Source of the DNA: Branchiostoma floridae
Taxonomy: Eukaryota > Chordata > Leptocardii > Amphioxiformes > Branchiostomatidae
Direction of reading: 5' to 3'
DNA: 64,000 bases
NCBI RefSeq assembly: GCF_000003815.2
Contig: NC_049987.1
Span: 20,155,346 to 20,219,345 of the forward strand
A model generated the notes under the pieces. It had not been told where the DNA came from. It did not search any database and saw nothing but the letters and a program-made list of their open reading frames with translations. The position numbers were made by a program, and so were the translations under genes. Below are positions 42,312 through 55,602 of this stretch, one piece after another. Position 1 is the stretch's first letter; each line of letters opens with the position of its first letter.

Positions 42312-45300
42312 ATGGCCAACATGTCGCCTTTTTGTGTTATAACTGTGATTACAGCCATCATATTTGGGGGGAACATTGTAGTAGGGGATGACTTCACCCA
42401 TCACGAGTCTCTGGACGAAGAAGGAAAGTTCCAGCTTCTCTGGAAGTTTGACGACGAGAAGATCGAGTTCGAGGCCCAGGTGCAGACGACAGGATGGGTC
42501 GGCTTGGGTCTGTCCCCGAACGGAGGCATGCCGGGATCCGACATCGCCATCGGCTGGGTCAAAGACGGGACTGCGTATCTCACGGTAGGTTCAGTGCTAT
42601 ACGACTATGTGGTCTTGACGGCAAGGGCTACAAAACAGTACCTTTAAACTGTTACGAAATGATTAAGTCTGATAGATCACTTTTCATACATAGCCAGCAT
42701 TACTTTCACACATGCGAGCATTGTGCGGCCGCAGATTATGGGTTGTAGATTTTTAAGGACAACTAATTATATGTCAAATTTGTGGGAAAAACTAAACTTT
42801 ACATAACCAACACCAAGTTACATTGCTAATTGGGACTTAACCCAAATTTTCGTATTATTACCAAATATGTCAAATTTGGTAACGGATAGTGCTACATGAA
42901 AGTTGTCAACACAAAGGAGCAAAATTTTTACAATACCACATATAGCAACTAAATTCAACTTGATTTAAATAAGGTTGAGAACCGTTGCATGTATTGGCAA
43001 TCGTCAGCTTGGAAAGGATGAATTTGAATGTATAGAAGGCCAGAGCACTAGTATTCTAGCAAAATCTTTTCTATAGTCCTACCTGTTGACCTGGTCTGAC
43101 ATCGGCGATGTTACATAACGTGTGTACATTACCCAGGTTACTATGTGTACATTCCATGTGACCTCCGTAACACGGTAGTGTCCAAGGACCTGATAAGGTA
43201 GCTACATAGTGAGCGAGAACAAACATTAAGCACTGTCGCAAACAACATGCCTTAGAATGCAAGTCACAGTATGGTACACAAGCTGTAAGACACAAAATAA
43301 CTTTCTTTAGATTCGTCAGAGTATATATTTACCACAGTTCAGTGACATCTCCATTGGCAATGTTTACCTAAGGAGGTTCATTTGTTCAAGGAGGGTTTTG
43401 CCACACCATATCAGATCGTCCTTTAGGTCGAACAATTATTTGTTGTATACATTGAAGACACAGCCCCACCCACTTCAATGATAGTGATGACATATGCATG
43501 GAACTGCAAGAGCAGCGTTTAAAAAATATTACCCATCTCCTATCCTTTTCCTAACATGTAATTATATTTCAGCCATACATAGTATGGTGAAATATATTGT
43601 ATTCGTAATGTTTCTTCTTTCTTTCTTTCTTTCTTTCTTCTTTCTCCTGTCAAATCTTCAAAGTGATTCATCTCCGCCGTTCCTGGACCGAATGACCTGA
43701 AATTTGGCACAGGGGTAGAATGGGCCAATACCTTGATGCTTTTTTCTCAGTTTTTTCATATCTGCCTCTAAAATGATTTTATTGAGATTTTTTGGTCAAT
43801 TTTAGACCAAAACTGTATATTTTGGCCCCTGTACCCTGGTATTACAACCAAATGAGCTGAAATTTGACAGAGATGTGCCTTGATAATGCCCCCATATAAA
43901 TTCGATAACACTTTTGGTGTACAGTACAACAAAATGCTTATTTTTGCGATTTTTTGACCAATTTTTGACCAAAAAAGGACACTTTTGGCTCCTGCACCTT
44001 GGTATTGCAACCGAATGAGCTGAAATTTGACACAGATGTGCCTTGATAATCCCTTCATATAAATTCAATAACACTTTTGGTGTACAGTGCAACAAAATGC
44101 TTATTTTTGCGATTTTGGGCCAATTTTTGACCAAAAAAGGACACTTTTGGCCCCTGTACCCTGGTATTACAATTAAATAACCTGAAATTTGGTATAGATA
44201 GGCATTAGATACTTGGTAACAGGATTCAAGTAAAATTTTTGACGTAAACAACTTTAAAATGATTAATTTTGGCACTTTTCTGAGGGGAAATTTGTTTTCT
44301 TTTGGCCTCCTGACGTGACCTTCCGTGACCCCGCACAGAGCCACACCTGTGCGCGTCAGACGGAGAGTTAATTGAATCAAAGACCTAGCCAATCAGCGAA
44401 GAGGAGGCCAAAGGCTAATTAATATTCATAAGCGGGGCCTCATGATCCCGTATATAGCAGTGTTCCCGCCAGGGGGAGCGAAGCCCGCCTAAGGCTCTCG
44501 CATTTTAGACTATTCAGAAGGCTTTGTATTGTATCAGTTCTTAGGGGCATATCTATGATAATCGCAGCAGTCACTTAACTTCTCTTCAGGAGTTTAGCGT
44601 AACACTATTTCAGGTCAAACCGTCAAAGGCAACTAAAAACAAACTTTAACGTTACTGAGTTCAACAGTACTTATAACTTGTTATCCGAAGTTGAAACGCT
44701 AGCGATGGTATTTTCGCTGCGCTGTTAGCTCCGTGCGACTGTTGTTGACGGTCTTATAACGGTATATTTTGCACCCCTGTACCCTGGTATGAGTAACATT
44801 TGGTATAGATAGGCATAAGATAGTTGGTAAAATGATCCAAGTAAAATTTTTGGCATAAAGTACTGTAAAAGGCTTAATTACAGCACTTTTTTTAGGGGAA
44901 ATTGGTTTTCTTTCGTTCTCCATGCCATGACCTTTCGGACGTTCACCCCACAGAGCCGACATCTGCACCTGCGTCTAGCCGGCAGGAAGAGTTAATTCAA
45001 TTAATGGTTCAGCCAATCAGCGAAGAGGAAAGCAAAGGCTAATTAATATTCATAAGCGGGACCACACAATACGTTAACTTGAAGACTCAGGCCGTACAGA
45101 CTTCTCGACAGGATTTTTTCAAAGCGTCGGACAGGGGTCCGGGGGCCGCCGAATGTCCCTGGCGGGGTCCAGGGGCAGGGCCACTGTGGAGGGACCCAGG
45201 TGGGCGAAGCCCCCCTGGAAGCTCTTGCATTTTAGACTATTGAGAAGGCTTCTTTTATCAGTTTTTTTAGGGCCATATCTACGATAATCGTAGCAGTCAC

Positions 45301-48300
45301 TTACTTCTCTTCAGCAGTTTGACTTTAAAATATTTCGGGTCAAAGCTTCAAAGACAACTAAAACCTCACAAACAACAAACTTTACTTAGCTCAACAGTAT
45401 ACAAAAATATTGTACGGGTTGCCATCCTTAGTTGAAGTGCTTATTTATAGCGCTAGTATCTTCGCTGCGCCGTTAGCCGCCGTGCGACTTTTGTTGACGG
45501 TCTGATATCCCTACGTCGCCGCCTCGCTGATATTCCCACGGACGTGTTTCAAGAAAAATACCCAGCAAAAAACACTGTTCTGCGTCAAATTCTATTCTAT
45601 AAAACATGTGGGACTCAGTGTTACAGTCTAAATATTTTGTAGAAGCACCGCTGTAGGAAAGAAGGTCCAAGCAATGTAAAACATCACGTAGCATGAAGTT
45701 CGCTGTCAACTGGCACACAGCACACGACTGTTTGAAACTCTAAGTCTAATCAACAGCCGTGTTTGATTGATAGCCGGCGGTCCTTTGATGAAGTCGGCGA
45801 AAGGTGCGTTAGTTAGAAAATCTGCGTTTAGTTTTGATACGTAATTATAAGTTAGACAGTGGCGAGAATGATTATTTTCTCATCAATATTTCTCTTCAGA
45901 ATTATTTGAACTTAATTGTACATCTAAACAATTGGCTTACCTGTGCAATGTTTATATGATTAATGATCAGTGTACTGAAATCATGTGTAACGTATGGCTC
46001 CTAGTCAATAGATCAGCATTTTCTCTATAGTGACCACCTGTCTATAGTGGCCACATTTCCTAGTGCTGTTGTTGTTTGACATAAATTTTGAACATTTAAA
46101 TTGTAAGTAACTTTAAACTGCCAGAGTTTCAGCCCAATAAAACACTCTCAGCGCCAGGGTATGAACAGACTGACCAGACAGACGAAAATAAATCCTCGAA
46201 CAAGGTTCAATCGTATCTTCCGGGTCTGGCAGGAAGTTGTTAAACTAAAATAAGAATAGGCTCGATGGCTGATTGCATACAAAGTAAAACAGTTTAACAG
46301 TTTTACAGCTTGAAGAACACAAACGCTCCTACAGTACCTGCACCTGCTTGATAATTATTAAATCGTATGCCCTACTTGAATAAAAAAAGTTCACTGCAAT
46401 AATAAATGTACCCACATCACAAGGAGCTTATACTTTTTTAAACTTACACCTAGTTATCGTACTGAAAATTGTTAATGACATTACATGAAGTCATTCAACA
46501 ATTTTCAGTCATGATGAAAATTTTCTGAATGGAAGGTGTGATTATTGTCATTTTCTGAAAAATAGAAGCAAGCTCTGTTTTTACCTGGAATCAATTCACA
46601 ATACCAGTCCACTTTGGGGGATAATGTACTGTTAAGAGGATGTTCCATTTTTGCGCAGGGGTGATTTGGAACAGTCCAATGTTGCGTGGGAAGGGGTATG
46701 GCTGAAATATGCTGTATTTGCTCTTAAGCAAATGTCGGCCTTTCTAGTTCCAAACACGTCTGTGTGCCTATGCGTAGGATGGTCAGTTTGCCAAATACTG
46801 ACTTTTTCACCCTTCTTGCAATGTTATGCTGTATATTGAAAAGGCGCCACGCCGTTGCGTTTGGAATGCAAAATATCTATGCAATACCTTACAACACATT
46901 AATCGTTCATCAACGGGCCGATACATGCTGGATGTGAAACTCTACAATTCTTTCTATAATTTCTAACACGTTGCATCCAAAGGACCGGTATGCCGAGGCA
47001 AAGGCACAGCCCTCTGTGGACGAGAGTCAGGACTGGGAGCTGGTGTCTGGGTACGAGAACGGGACTCACACCGTCCTGAGGTTCAACAGGAAGCTGACGA
47101 CATGTGACGTCAGAGACCGCGTCATCAACGTGAGTAATAGCGATGTTGTCGAGAGATATCAAACTGAATCACAATAGATAGGATGGAACCGCCAAAACGG
47201 GAATGAGAATAAACTTGAATAGAATAGAAAAGAATTGAATGGGCTAAAATAGAACGGAATAGAGTAGAATTGAATGGAATGGAGTAGAAAAAGAATAGAG
47301 TAGAGTAGAGTAGAGTAGAGTAGAGTAGAGTAGAGTGCAGTAGAGTAGAGTAGAGTAGAGTAGAGTAGAGAGAGAAAATAGGATAGAAGAAAGTAGAGAA
47401 AAATAGCATAGGAAAGAATAGAGTAGAGTAGAATAGAATAGAATAGAATAGAATAGAACAGAATAGAATAGAATAGAATGGAATGGAATAGAATAGAATA
47501 GAATAGAATAGAATAGAATAGTGTAGAATAGAGTAGAGTAGAGTAGAGTAGAATAAAAATAAGATGAAGAATGGAATGGAGTGCAAGTAAATCAGGAAAT
47601 AGTTTCCAAACTCACCGTGCTAATGTTTGCCGTCTCCAGGAGGACACCTTGCGTGTGCTGTGGGCGTGGCATGACCAGGATCCGGAGGAAGAGTCCGGGG
47701 AGAACGGCCCGACCTACCACGGGACCAACAGGGGAGCCAGGGCTACTCTCCTTCTCAATAGGAAACTCACCGAGACGCCGGCAACAGGGAACACCTACTC
47801 ATTCGATCTGCTGATGAACAACGTAAGGTTTAATTAATGCCGTCATGTAAAGACAGAGAAGATACTTATAGCTATTATAGTGGTAACTGTACGAAATCGT
47901 AACTTGTGTTAGCTAGAAATATTTTAAAAGCTGTGATTATGGAGATTCGCGATGTGTTTTGCTACTGTGATTGGTAAGCTATATTACTGTAATAATGGGA
48001 ACAGAATAGCACACATTGTGCACAAATATTATAATCAGACATTGTAACGTCTCACATTTAATTCTTATGGATGTCCATATCATGAAGATTGATATCATGA
48101 AGCGGTTATTTGTTCTGCTGCAGGTCTCTGTTCCAGATCAACAGGACACGACGTACTGGTGCCATGTGTTCGAGTTGCCGAACCTGACCAGCAAACACCA
48201 TGTCATAAAGGTACGTTTACCTTGTTGAAAAAGTACAGTGGACAGTAGGCATCACCGAAATCACTCCATGACCAAATGCATGCAGCTCTTGTTGGACACG

Positions 48301-48674
48301 TCAAATTTACATAACGTCCATAACTCTAGCCATATATATCAACAGAGGATCAGGAAACAAGCATCTTGGGGTTAAGTGAATCTCTGTCTAAGGAATCTCT
48401 GTTTTTCGGATATACAATCCTGATAAATATGGCCGGTAGATCCTTTGATGTCAAATACTATTTGGCAGTGTAAAACTGAAATGCTTCAGGCACTGGAGTT
48501 TTCAATGTCATATTGGAATTATACACACAAATACAAGCTTATTTATAAATTGAACAAAGGACTACAATGTTTACTGTATATACTTAAACAGCTTAATCGA
48601 AATTTGCTCACGGAATGCAATGTTTTGGATTCTACCACTCAGATGTTAGATCACAAGTTTTTTGTCCCTTTCCA

Positions 48675-48707
<33 letters not shown>

Positions 48708-51700
48708 CGATTGATCGATTGATCGATCGATCGATTGATCGATCGATCGATCGATCGATTGATTGATTGATTGATTATCAATCATTCACAGAACATTCCT
48801 TTGCTTTGCTTCTGCAGGCTGAACCAATCATCACCCCGGGTAACGAAGGTGTTTTCCACCATGTCCTCGTGTACAAGTGCAGGACCAACCCAAACATCAC
48901 CATCTTGCCCGCGGAACATCCGGGACATGAGTGTCAGTCTCCCAACATGCCTATCGACTGGGCTGAGGACTGTTACGAAGGAAGCATCGTGTCAGCATGG
49001 GCCATCGGCGGAGGGGTGGGTTCATCTTTTTGGTTTGCTGTGACAGAAATGTCGCCCCAAGACCCGGTGTTCTTGGTAAAACTGGTCAGCACGGTCTCAG
49101 GCTTCTCTCTTTCATCACTCGTTGACCTATGACCAAACAACCAGTATCATTAACATCACATGACATGAAACCGCAATTTTAAACAAGCACATCCATTTGA
49201 TTTACGAGTACATATATGAGTGCATGTTCATAGATACTTCTATGCCTCGTCTTCCTCTTAGCCCACGTTGGATCATGGCTTTTGAGGCCCGCGACATCTT
49301 GAACGGCTGGACGCCTTACACTAGAGTCACCAAATTTTGTGACTTTTCTTGACATTTAGCTGGCAACAACTTGATAAAGTTTGGAAAGTTTTCCTTTCTT
49401 TAGTGTTGAAATGCCAACTAGTTATTGACGGGCATTTTTGACGAAAATCTCTGATTTCCTTTTTTCAGGTTTTCATGCTAAATAACTGCTATTCTGTTAC
49501 ATGAATAAAATATTGTGTGATTTAGCATATGAAATTATGCTGATTTAATGATGTCATATGTCAAAATCCAAGATGGCGGACCATATCACCAGATCAATTA
49601 AAATAGTTTATATAATCCCTTAAAATTCGTAACTACTTGTTGTTATTTCATGAAACAACGTTTTATGTCTTTTGAGATCGTTTTTTGAAAATTCAAGTTG
49701 GCGGGCTAAAGATGGCGGACACCAACTGGTATCTTAAATATGTCAGACGTCATTTTATTACGTCATTTTGATGTTGACAACAGAAATCGTAGCAGACATT
49801 ACATTCAGCTATCTACACTTGCTGTTAAAGTTTTGCTGCATACCTTGACGTTTTCTGGGAATACCTTTTTTCATGGTTCCAGCCAATACAATCATACAGA
49901 TGCCATCATAATGACGTCATATTACGTTATACATGTATTGTCATCAAATTTCTTATATTCCTTATACTTTACGTGTGCATCATTTTCTCGTACAATAAGT
50001 CGTTAAAGAGTTACAGGAGCCTCGAGAGAACACCCCCTCCCGTCCCAGATTGATAAAAAAAAGACCGGTCTGAATCGGGTTAAACTTAGCACTGCAGCTA
50101 GGTGTCGCGTTCTGCACGGAGGTGGGGGTGGAGGCAAGGGAAAGGCTTCGCCTGTTCCCCCTGTCCTGCGATGTGACAAAGTTGAAGAAATTAATGACTA
50201 AATGAAGAGTAGTCTGTGTAACGCAAACTCCACTATTCGGAGCTGGTAGTCTCCTTCTCGCGGACAATGTAATTCGGCCTAAGACGCGCGATTAAATCAG
50301 GCTAAAGGAAGAGGTGTGCAATCCCAAATGTGGCTGAGATAACGCAATGATTTACCAACCTAATGAGACTATACGTACTGTATACATGTACCGATTCTCG
50401 AGCCAAGTTACATTTCGGTGTTCAGTCAAATCATGAATCTATGTTGCTTCTTTCCTTTCCCTCAGGACTTAATCTATCCAGAGCACGTTGGCTACCCTAT
50501 TGGTGATGACGAAGACAGCGGGTACGTGCTTATGGAGGTGCACTACGACAATCCTCAACTGGAATCAGGTAGGGATATATTTAATGACCCGTTTAAAGGC
50601 CACAGATGTTTTAGAAAAGATTCTACAAATATGAATAACATGCAGATACCTGACATGAAAGCAGATGATATGCCTTCATTTGTAGTGGCTTTGGACTGTT
50701 CAAACTGTACTGTTAAGCAATTCACTGATGTTTAATTTGCCGACATTCCCTATTTACACTAATCATAAGTGCCATGCAAGCTTACAACCGATATACAATA
50801 CACTGTATATCATGATCACGACGTTGTGTTTCTCACAGAAAATGCCTTACATTTTTCCTTACATTCCTTACATCTTTGTGGATCCAAGAGTCGTGTGGCG
50901 TAATTGCCCATAACCTGGAGTCCTGGGTTAGAATCCGCTGACATGATACTGATCTTGCGCCATTGGAAAAGACACTTTATTAAACCCTCTGCATTTATCA
51001 AAGGAGTATGGGTCCTTGCCGGTGTGAGTGATTCAAAATATACAGTCTTATGGCCGCAGTCCTCTGGGTTAACACCGAGTTGCAGCCGCCCCAAACCCTT
51101 GCGATCCAGCCCCGCCTCCTCGCATTACATGAAAGGGAAGCTTGCAGTTGGGAGGGTAGTCTAGATGCCATCCTAGTTAGTTTAATCGGGGTCCCATATT
51201 CCCTCTACAAGAGCCATGATTATCTATGTAGATTGAAACTCTGCGATACTATTCACTATAGTACGTTGCTAGATACCATTAACATGACAGACTCTGATAA
51301 CTTATAAACATACTAATTGACTCAAAACTTTGCCGTTGACATTCCATATTTCATCACTCAGGCATACGCGACAGTTCCGGAATCAGAATGACGTACACAC
51401 CAGAGCTGAGAGATAATGACGCTGGAACCTTGGAGGTCGGCGTGATTGTGAACAAATATCACGCCATTCCACCTCGTGCCGTGGACTTCAAGTCTGCCGG
51501 GTTCTGCGGTTCACAGTGTCTTAGTGCGGTGAGTACACTTCCGAACTTATAAAGACACACGTCCTGGATGTATAGTTGATCCCTAGACATTTGTGCAAAC
51601 ATACAAACACTTGACTTTTCACGTCAATTAATGTCTCCGTTTTATTGATAGTTTATAGAGGAGCTCGGAGAACCCATCAAGATCATCGGAGTGATGCTGC

Positions 51701-54700
51701 ACGCCCATCTGCTGGGCGTCAGGCTGAACGCCAGGCTGATCCATAACGGCGTGGAGACGGACATCGCACGGGACGACAACTACGACTTCAACCTGCAGAA
51801 CATGAGGATGCTGAAGGAGGAAATCACCGTTCATCCAGTAAGATACGCTATTGTCCACAGCTGTTAGGCTCCCTTCAATATAAAGGGATGGTCCCTTGAT
51901 AAAGAAGGCCACAGCTGTCGCAGAAATACAAAAATACAAATGTGTACTTAGAATAATTTATTGGATTGTTGCCATGTTGATGTGTTATTTGTTCCTTCAT
52001 TTGAATTACCCTCGCCACCATGCCTTTACTTTCATAGCAAAAAGTACTGTTTGTTAAGTGTTCGTGACACCTCGTACTACGAGGATGAACTGAACTGAAC
52101 TTTTAAGTCTTTAGTCTACCACCAAACGCTACAAAATATAAAATGCAACAATTAAATATCATAAGATTAGGAATTCGTCATTCTTTTAAGGTGCTTTACG
52201 TCCATAAAAATGGTCTTAATAGTTTTAACTTAAAGGAAAGCATCAGAAAATCTTCAATTCATTATTTTCCAGTAGTTTACTCATTAAAAAGTTGATTTAC
52301 GTCAATTTTTACATTAATCCGCCCAATATGACCCTGTAGACACGTTTGAACTTCGCGCTCTCCTCCCCTCTCCCGCCGCGCTGGCCGATGACGTAATGGC
52401 CTCGTTCTGATTGCCTGCGCGCTGACGTCACAAATCAGAATTGAAACTTCTGGCCATGCCAGCCATTTTGCTCGGTGAACCTCGATCCCTTCGGCGGGAA
52501 ATCACACCGCCATTCTGGAAGCCAGTCCGTTGTTGTTGACAATTAACTTCGTGGACCTGTAAGTCGCGTTGTGAGCTGTCTACGAAGCCATAGTCCCCGG
52601 GAGACTGAACATGAATTAGCTTGTCTGCAGCGGGTGAACCGCGCGGCGACGGGACGAAATCAAAACAATGGTTTTGGGGGAGGTTCACGCACCGTGCCAT
52701 TCTGGAGTATTACAAGAGCGAGTTCGGGTCAGTTCTTACCTTCTCCTTTCCGAACAGCACAGTGATAATTACACGTAAGCTTCCACGAATTTTGGTTGAA
52801 TTCACAGTTGTAGACCTCGTTTGTTGTACTGACAACATACCCTTGATCGCTACATATCGAACAACCCCCTTTTCGCGCCGAAACAGATAGCACCGCAACT
52901 TGTACAGATCGTGCGAGTTACGCCTCGCCTCTCACTTTATTTTCTGTTTCTCGGGTAAATTATCTGGACTGGTCGGTTTTTCAATCATGTAGCTTTGGCG
53001 GAGATTGCTGGGGGTTCATTCAAAACAAATCACGGACTCTGAAACGAAGCCGACATTTCGCGCCATTCACAATGCCGGCCTGTGTTGTATGTAAAAACAA
53101 CAATGCTGTATGTATGTTTCGGCGCGGAAGGGGGATCGTTCGATATGTAGCGATCAAGGGTATGTTGTGAATGATTTTTTTTAATGTCCCTGCCAGTTGG
53201 ACAATTGTGAATTCAACCAAAATTCGTGGAAGCTTACGTGTTAATTATCGACTGTATGCTCATGTCCGTANNNNNNNNNNNNNNNNNNNNNNNNNNNNNN
53301 NNNNNNNNNNNNNNNNNNNNNNNNNNNNNNNNNNNNNNNNNNNNNNNNNNNNNNNNNNNNNNNNNNNNNNNNNNNNNNNNNNNNNNNNNNNNNNNNNNNN
53401 NNNNNNNNNNNNNNNNNNNNNNNNNNNNNNNNNNNNNNNNNNNNNNNNNNNNNNNNNNNNNNNNNNNNNNNNNNNNNNNNNNNNNNNNNNNNNNNNNNNN
53501 NNNNNNNNNNNNNNNNNNNNNNNNNNNNNNNNNNNNNNNNNNNNNNNNNNNNNNNNNNNNNNNNNNNNNNNNNNNNNNNNNNNNNNNNNNNNNNNNNNNN
53601 NNNNNNNNNNNNNNNNNNNNNNNNNNNNNNNNNNNNNNNNNNNNNNNNNNNNNNNNNNNNNNNNNNNNNNNNNNNNNNNNNAGGCGGATCAATGTAAAAA
53701 TTGACGTACATCAACTTTTTAATGAGTAAAATACTGGAAAATAAAGAATTGAAAATTTTCTGATGCTGTCCTTTAAAGTTGTTGTTATTCTCTTACCTTT
53801 TTTCAGGGAGATACTCTGATTACCGAGTGCATCTACAATTCGGCACATAAAGATACTATGGTCTATGTAAGTACTATTTTTCTACTCCTTCGTTTGCCTT
53901 AGAGATGTGTCGTCTTCTTTAATTTGTTTTGACATGACAATGGTTGGAGCCTTAAAGAGAAACTATTCAACAAGTTGTCCAATATCGACTAAAACAGAGC
54001 TATTGAATAGGATGCAAATGACGGATTTAGATATCTCTATGCAGACAGGTAAAGATATCTCTATGCAGTTGGGAGGTCTCCAGTTCAAACCTTATACACG
54101 AGCGGTTTGGGAAAGATTGTTATTACGAAAGACAAACAATTTGTATGTATAATGACAGCCACAGACAACATTGTAAAATAAAACCTATGTGAGTTCGTAT
54201 GCACTTGTTTTCAGAAGAGCGAAGGGCGTATAAACAAATGTTACAGTGATAGAATACCTTCAGGTGTTTTATCTATCCAACTGTTCGCTTTGAACACTAC
54301 TTGTAATAGTATCTAGTCTTATGTATTCAATGTAATATTCATGTGAGCAAGAACATGCAAATAAAGATCTTCTTATTTTTACGCCCAGGGAGGACGTGGA
54401 ACACCAGAGGAGATGTGCGAAACCTTCTTCCTGTACTACCCGAAGTTCGACATGAACTTTTGCGACAGCCTGCCGAACGTATACCATACGGTCAACTTTG
54501 CTGGTGCCCAGGATTTTACCTTGTGCGTATGGTTCATGTTGGTTTGAGTTCAATGAGACAATAGAAATTGAACGTTGGGTTCACTCAATCAATGTAGTTA
54601 ATACGTTTATGACGGTTAGACATCCAGGTAAGCAATATTCAAATACAATTCAATCTCTACAACTGGATAAAGAACGGATATTTACTTCCGACGTTTCGNN

Positions 54701-55602
54701 NNNNNNNNNNNNNNNNNNNNNNNNNNNNNNNNNNNNNNNNNNNNNNNNNNNNNNNNNNNNNNNNNNNNNNNNNNNNNNNNNNNNNNNNNNNNNNNNNNCG
54801 ATATACTGTATGGTACAAAACACTTAAGATTAAGAACTGCTACATGATTGAAGTGCGTTTGTTTTGGTCGTTTCTGTTACTATTTCTACCATTGTTAGAC
54901 AATCGTTCGTTACAATTTGTCCAACACGTTGAGCTTCCCTGCCATAATGATACGTACGAACAGTCTACAATAGATTGTAATTAACGCTTGACACATACTT
55001 TTAGCAGGTACTGATTTTCCCGTCCATCTTGTGTTTACAGTGACGAAAATTTCGATGTTCACTTCACGGCACCAGAACACATGGTCAACATGACCTACGA
55101 GGAGGTGATGGAGGCCGTTCCGTGGACTCGCGAGAAAGCACGAGACTTCTCCGAATTTCTCTTCAATTCAACATTCTACTCGTCTTGCCGTGGCACTCCC
55201 CAGTCTAACGTTGACGCTGTAAGGCTTTCTGTCGATTAATGAGTTTCAAAACAATTTTATTGGCAATTTCCACATAGTAACTTAAACGTTATGCTGTAGC
55301 CGTGTACGTAAATGCATTGGTAGCTTCGGTTGTACGATAAAACGAAATACAAACTAATAATGCACTGACGTCTTTCTCTATTGCTAAAAATACCACAGGA
55401 TGCCCTGCAAGAGTTTGCCCTCCCCTTCCCTCGTGGAACCAGACTACCTACAGAAGACATCTGCAGCCTGAGAGCCACACCAACCCCTGGCGACGGGCCT
55501 GGTCCTGCAGGCGGGTCCACAGCACTGCAGGCACATCACGCTGCAGGCTATGTTCTGCTCACTTACCTGGTGGCGCTCGTGCTTACTGTGTGGGCAGAGT
55601 AA
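42312..55602 (+). CDS. DBH-like copper monooxygenase (MOXD1-type), gene 1
   Basis: Ascorbate- and copper-dependent monooxygenase of the dopamine beta-hydroxylase/PHM family, acting in the secretory pathway; the substrate is unknown. Twelve phase-consistent exons: 42312-42584, 46983-47129, 47640-47822, 48124-48210, 48818-49015, 50466-50568, 51362-51528, 51652-51837, 53807-53866, 54389-54522, 55041-55218, 55399-55602; about 639 residues. A signal peptide precedes a DOMON domain (exons 1-2, GWVGLGLSPNGGMPGSD). All six copper ligands are visible: HH in FHHVLVYKC (exon 5), His in EVHYDNP (exon 6), HxH in LHAHLLGV (exon 8) and Met in GTPEEMC (exon 10). The C-terminus ends in a hydrophobic segment (YVLLTYLVALVLTVW), a membrane or GPI anchor. 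Intron 8 carries a foldback transposon absent from gene 2. The exon 10 end (GTGCGT donor) was chosen by phase. Poly(A) signals at 55676-55686. Confidence 0.93.
43530..44260. repeat. Repeat with ~162-bp tandem monomers, copy 2
   Basis: CTGAAATTTG-centred units recur at about 43690, 43851, 44013 and 44175, i.e. every 161-162 bp. Same family as 37290-37960. In intron 1 of monooxygenase gene 1. Confidence 0.75.
44170..45515. repeat. Tandemly duplicated promoter-like sequence
   Basis: About 44170-44765 and 44770-45515 are two copies of one unit. Both contain AGCCAATCAGCGAAGAGGA, GCTAATTAATATTCATAAGC, CTCTTGCATTTTAGACTATT-like and TTCGCTGCGC segments. A TATATAG is present in the first copy (about 44452). 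No open frame. Possibly a regulatory region of an unidentified mobile element. 45520-46980, the rest of intron 1, shows nothing recognisable. Confidence 0.6.
47215..47575. repeat. (TAGAG)n/(TAGAA)n pentanucleotide repeat in intron 2 of gene 1
   Basis: Long imperfect pentamer array. A matching array lies at the same position in gene 2 (59210-59480), so it predates the gene duplication or is prone to arise there. Confidence 0.95.
48677..48778. repeat. (GATT)n/(GATC)n repeat in intron 4 of gene 1
   Basis: Tandem tetranucleotides 40 bp upstream of exon 5. Not found at the same place in gene 2. Confidence 0.95.
50870..51100 (+). mobile_element. Degenerate tRNA-derived SINE
   Basis: GTGGCGTAATTGCCC and a B-box-like GGTTAGAATCC are followed by CCATTGGAAAAGACACTTTA, which parallels the SINE at 2364-2872 (CCCTTGGGAAAGGCACTTTA). 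Lies in intron 6 of monooxygenase gene 1. Confidence 0.6.
52230..53776. mobile_element. Foldback DNA transposon, copy 2 (in intron 8 of gene 1)
   Basis: Same element as 14571-16327, with TTAA at both ends (52230-52233 and 53773-53776). The loop again has the start of a THAP domain (MPACVVCKNN, about 53072) but is shortened. Most of the right arm is lost in a 411-N gap. The paralogous intron of gene 2 (62532-62948) lacks it, so insertion followed the gene duplication. Confidence 0.85.
53271..53681. other. Assembly gap (411 N)
   Basis: Run of N inside the right arm of the foldback element. Long palindromes commonly cause such gaps. Confidence 1.
54628..54698. mobile_element. Penelope-like repeat fragment ending at a gap
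   Basis: Almost identical to 34846-34915 and ends in GACGTTTCG, where the other copy continues into the hammerhead-like motif. In intron 10 of monooxygenase gene 1. Homology is cut by the gap. Confidence 0.45.
54699..54798. other. Assembly gap (100 N)
   Basis: Placeholder-length run of N in intron 10 of monooxygenase gene 1. Confidence 1.

Noticed and set aside
47125-47586. Minus-strand Phe/Tyr/Ser/Leu-rich 153-residue frame
   Set aside because: Translation of the TAGAG/TAGAA microsatellite.
53171-53729. Several long frames filled with X
   Set aside because: They are translations of the assembly gap.
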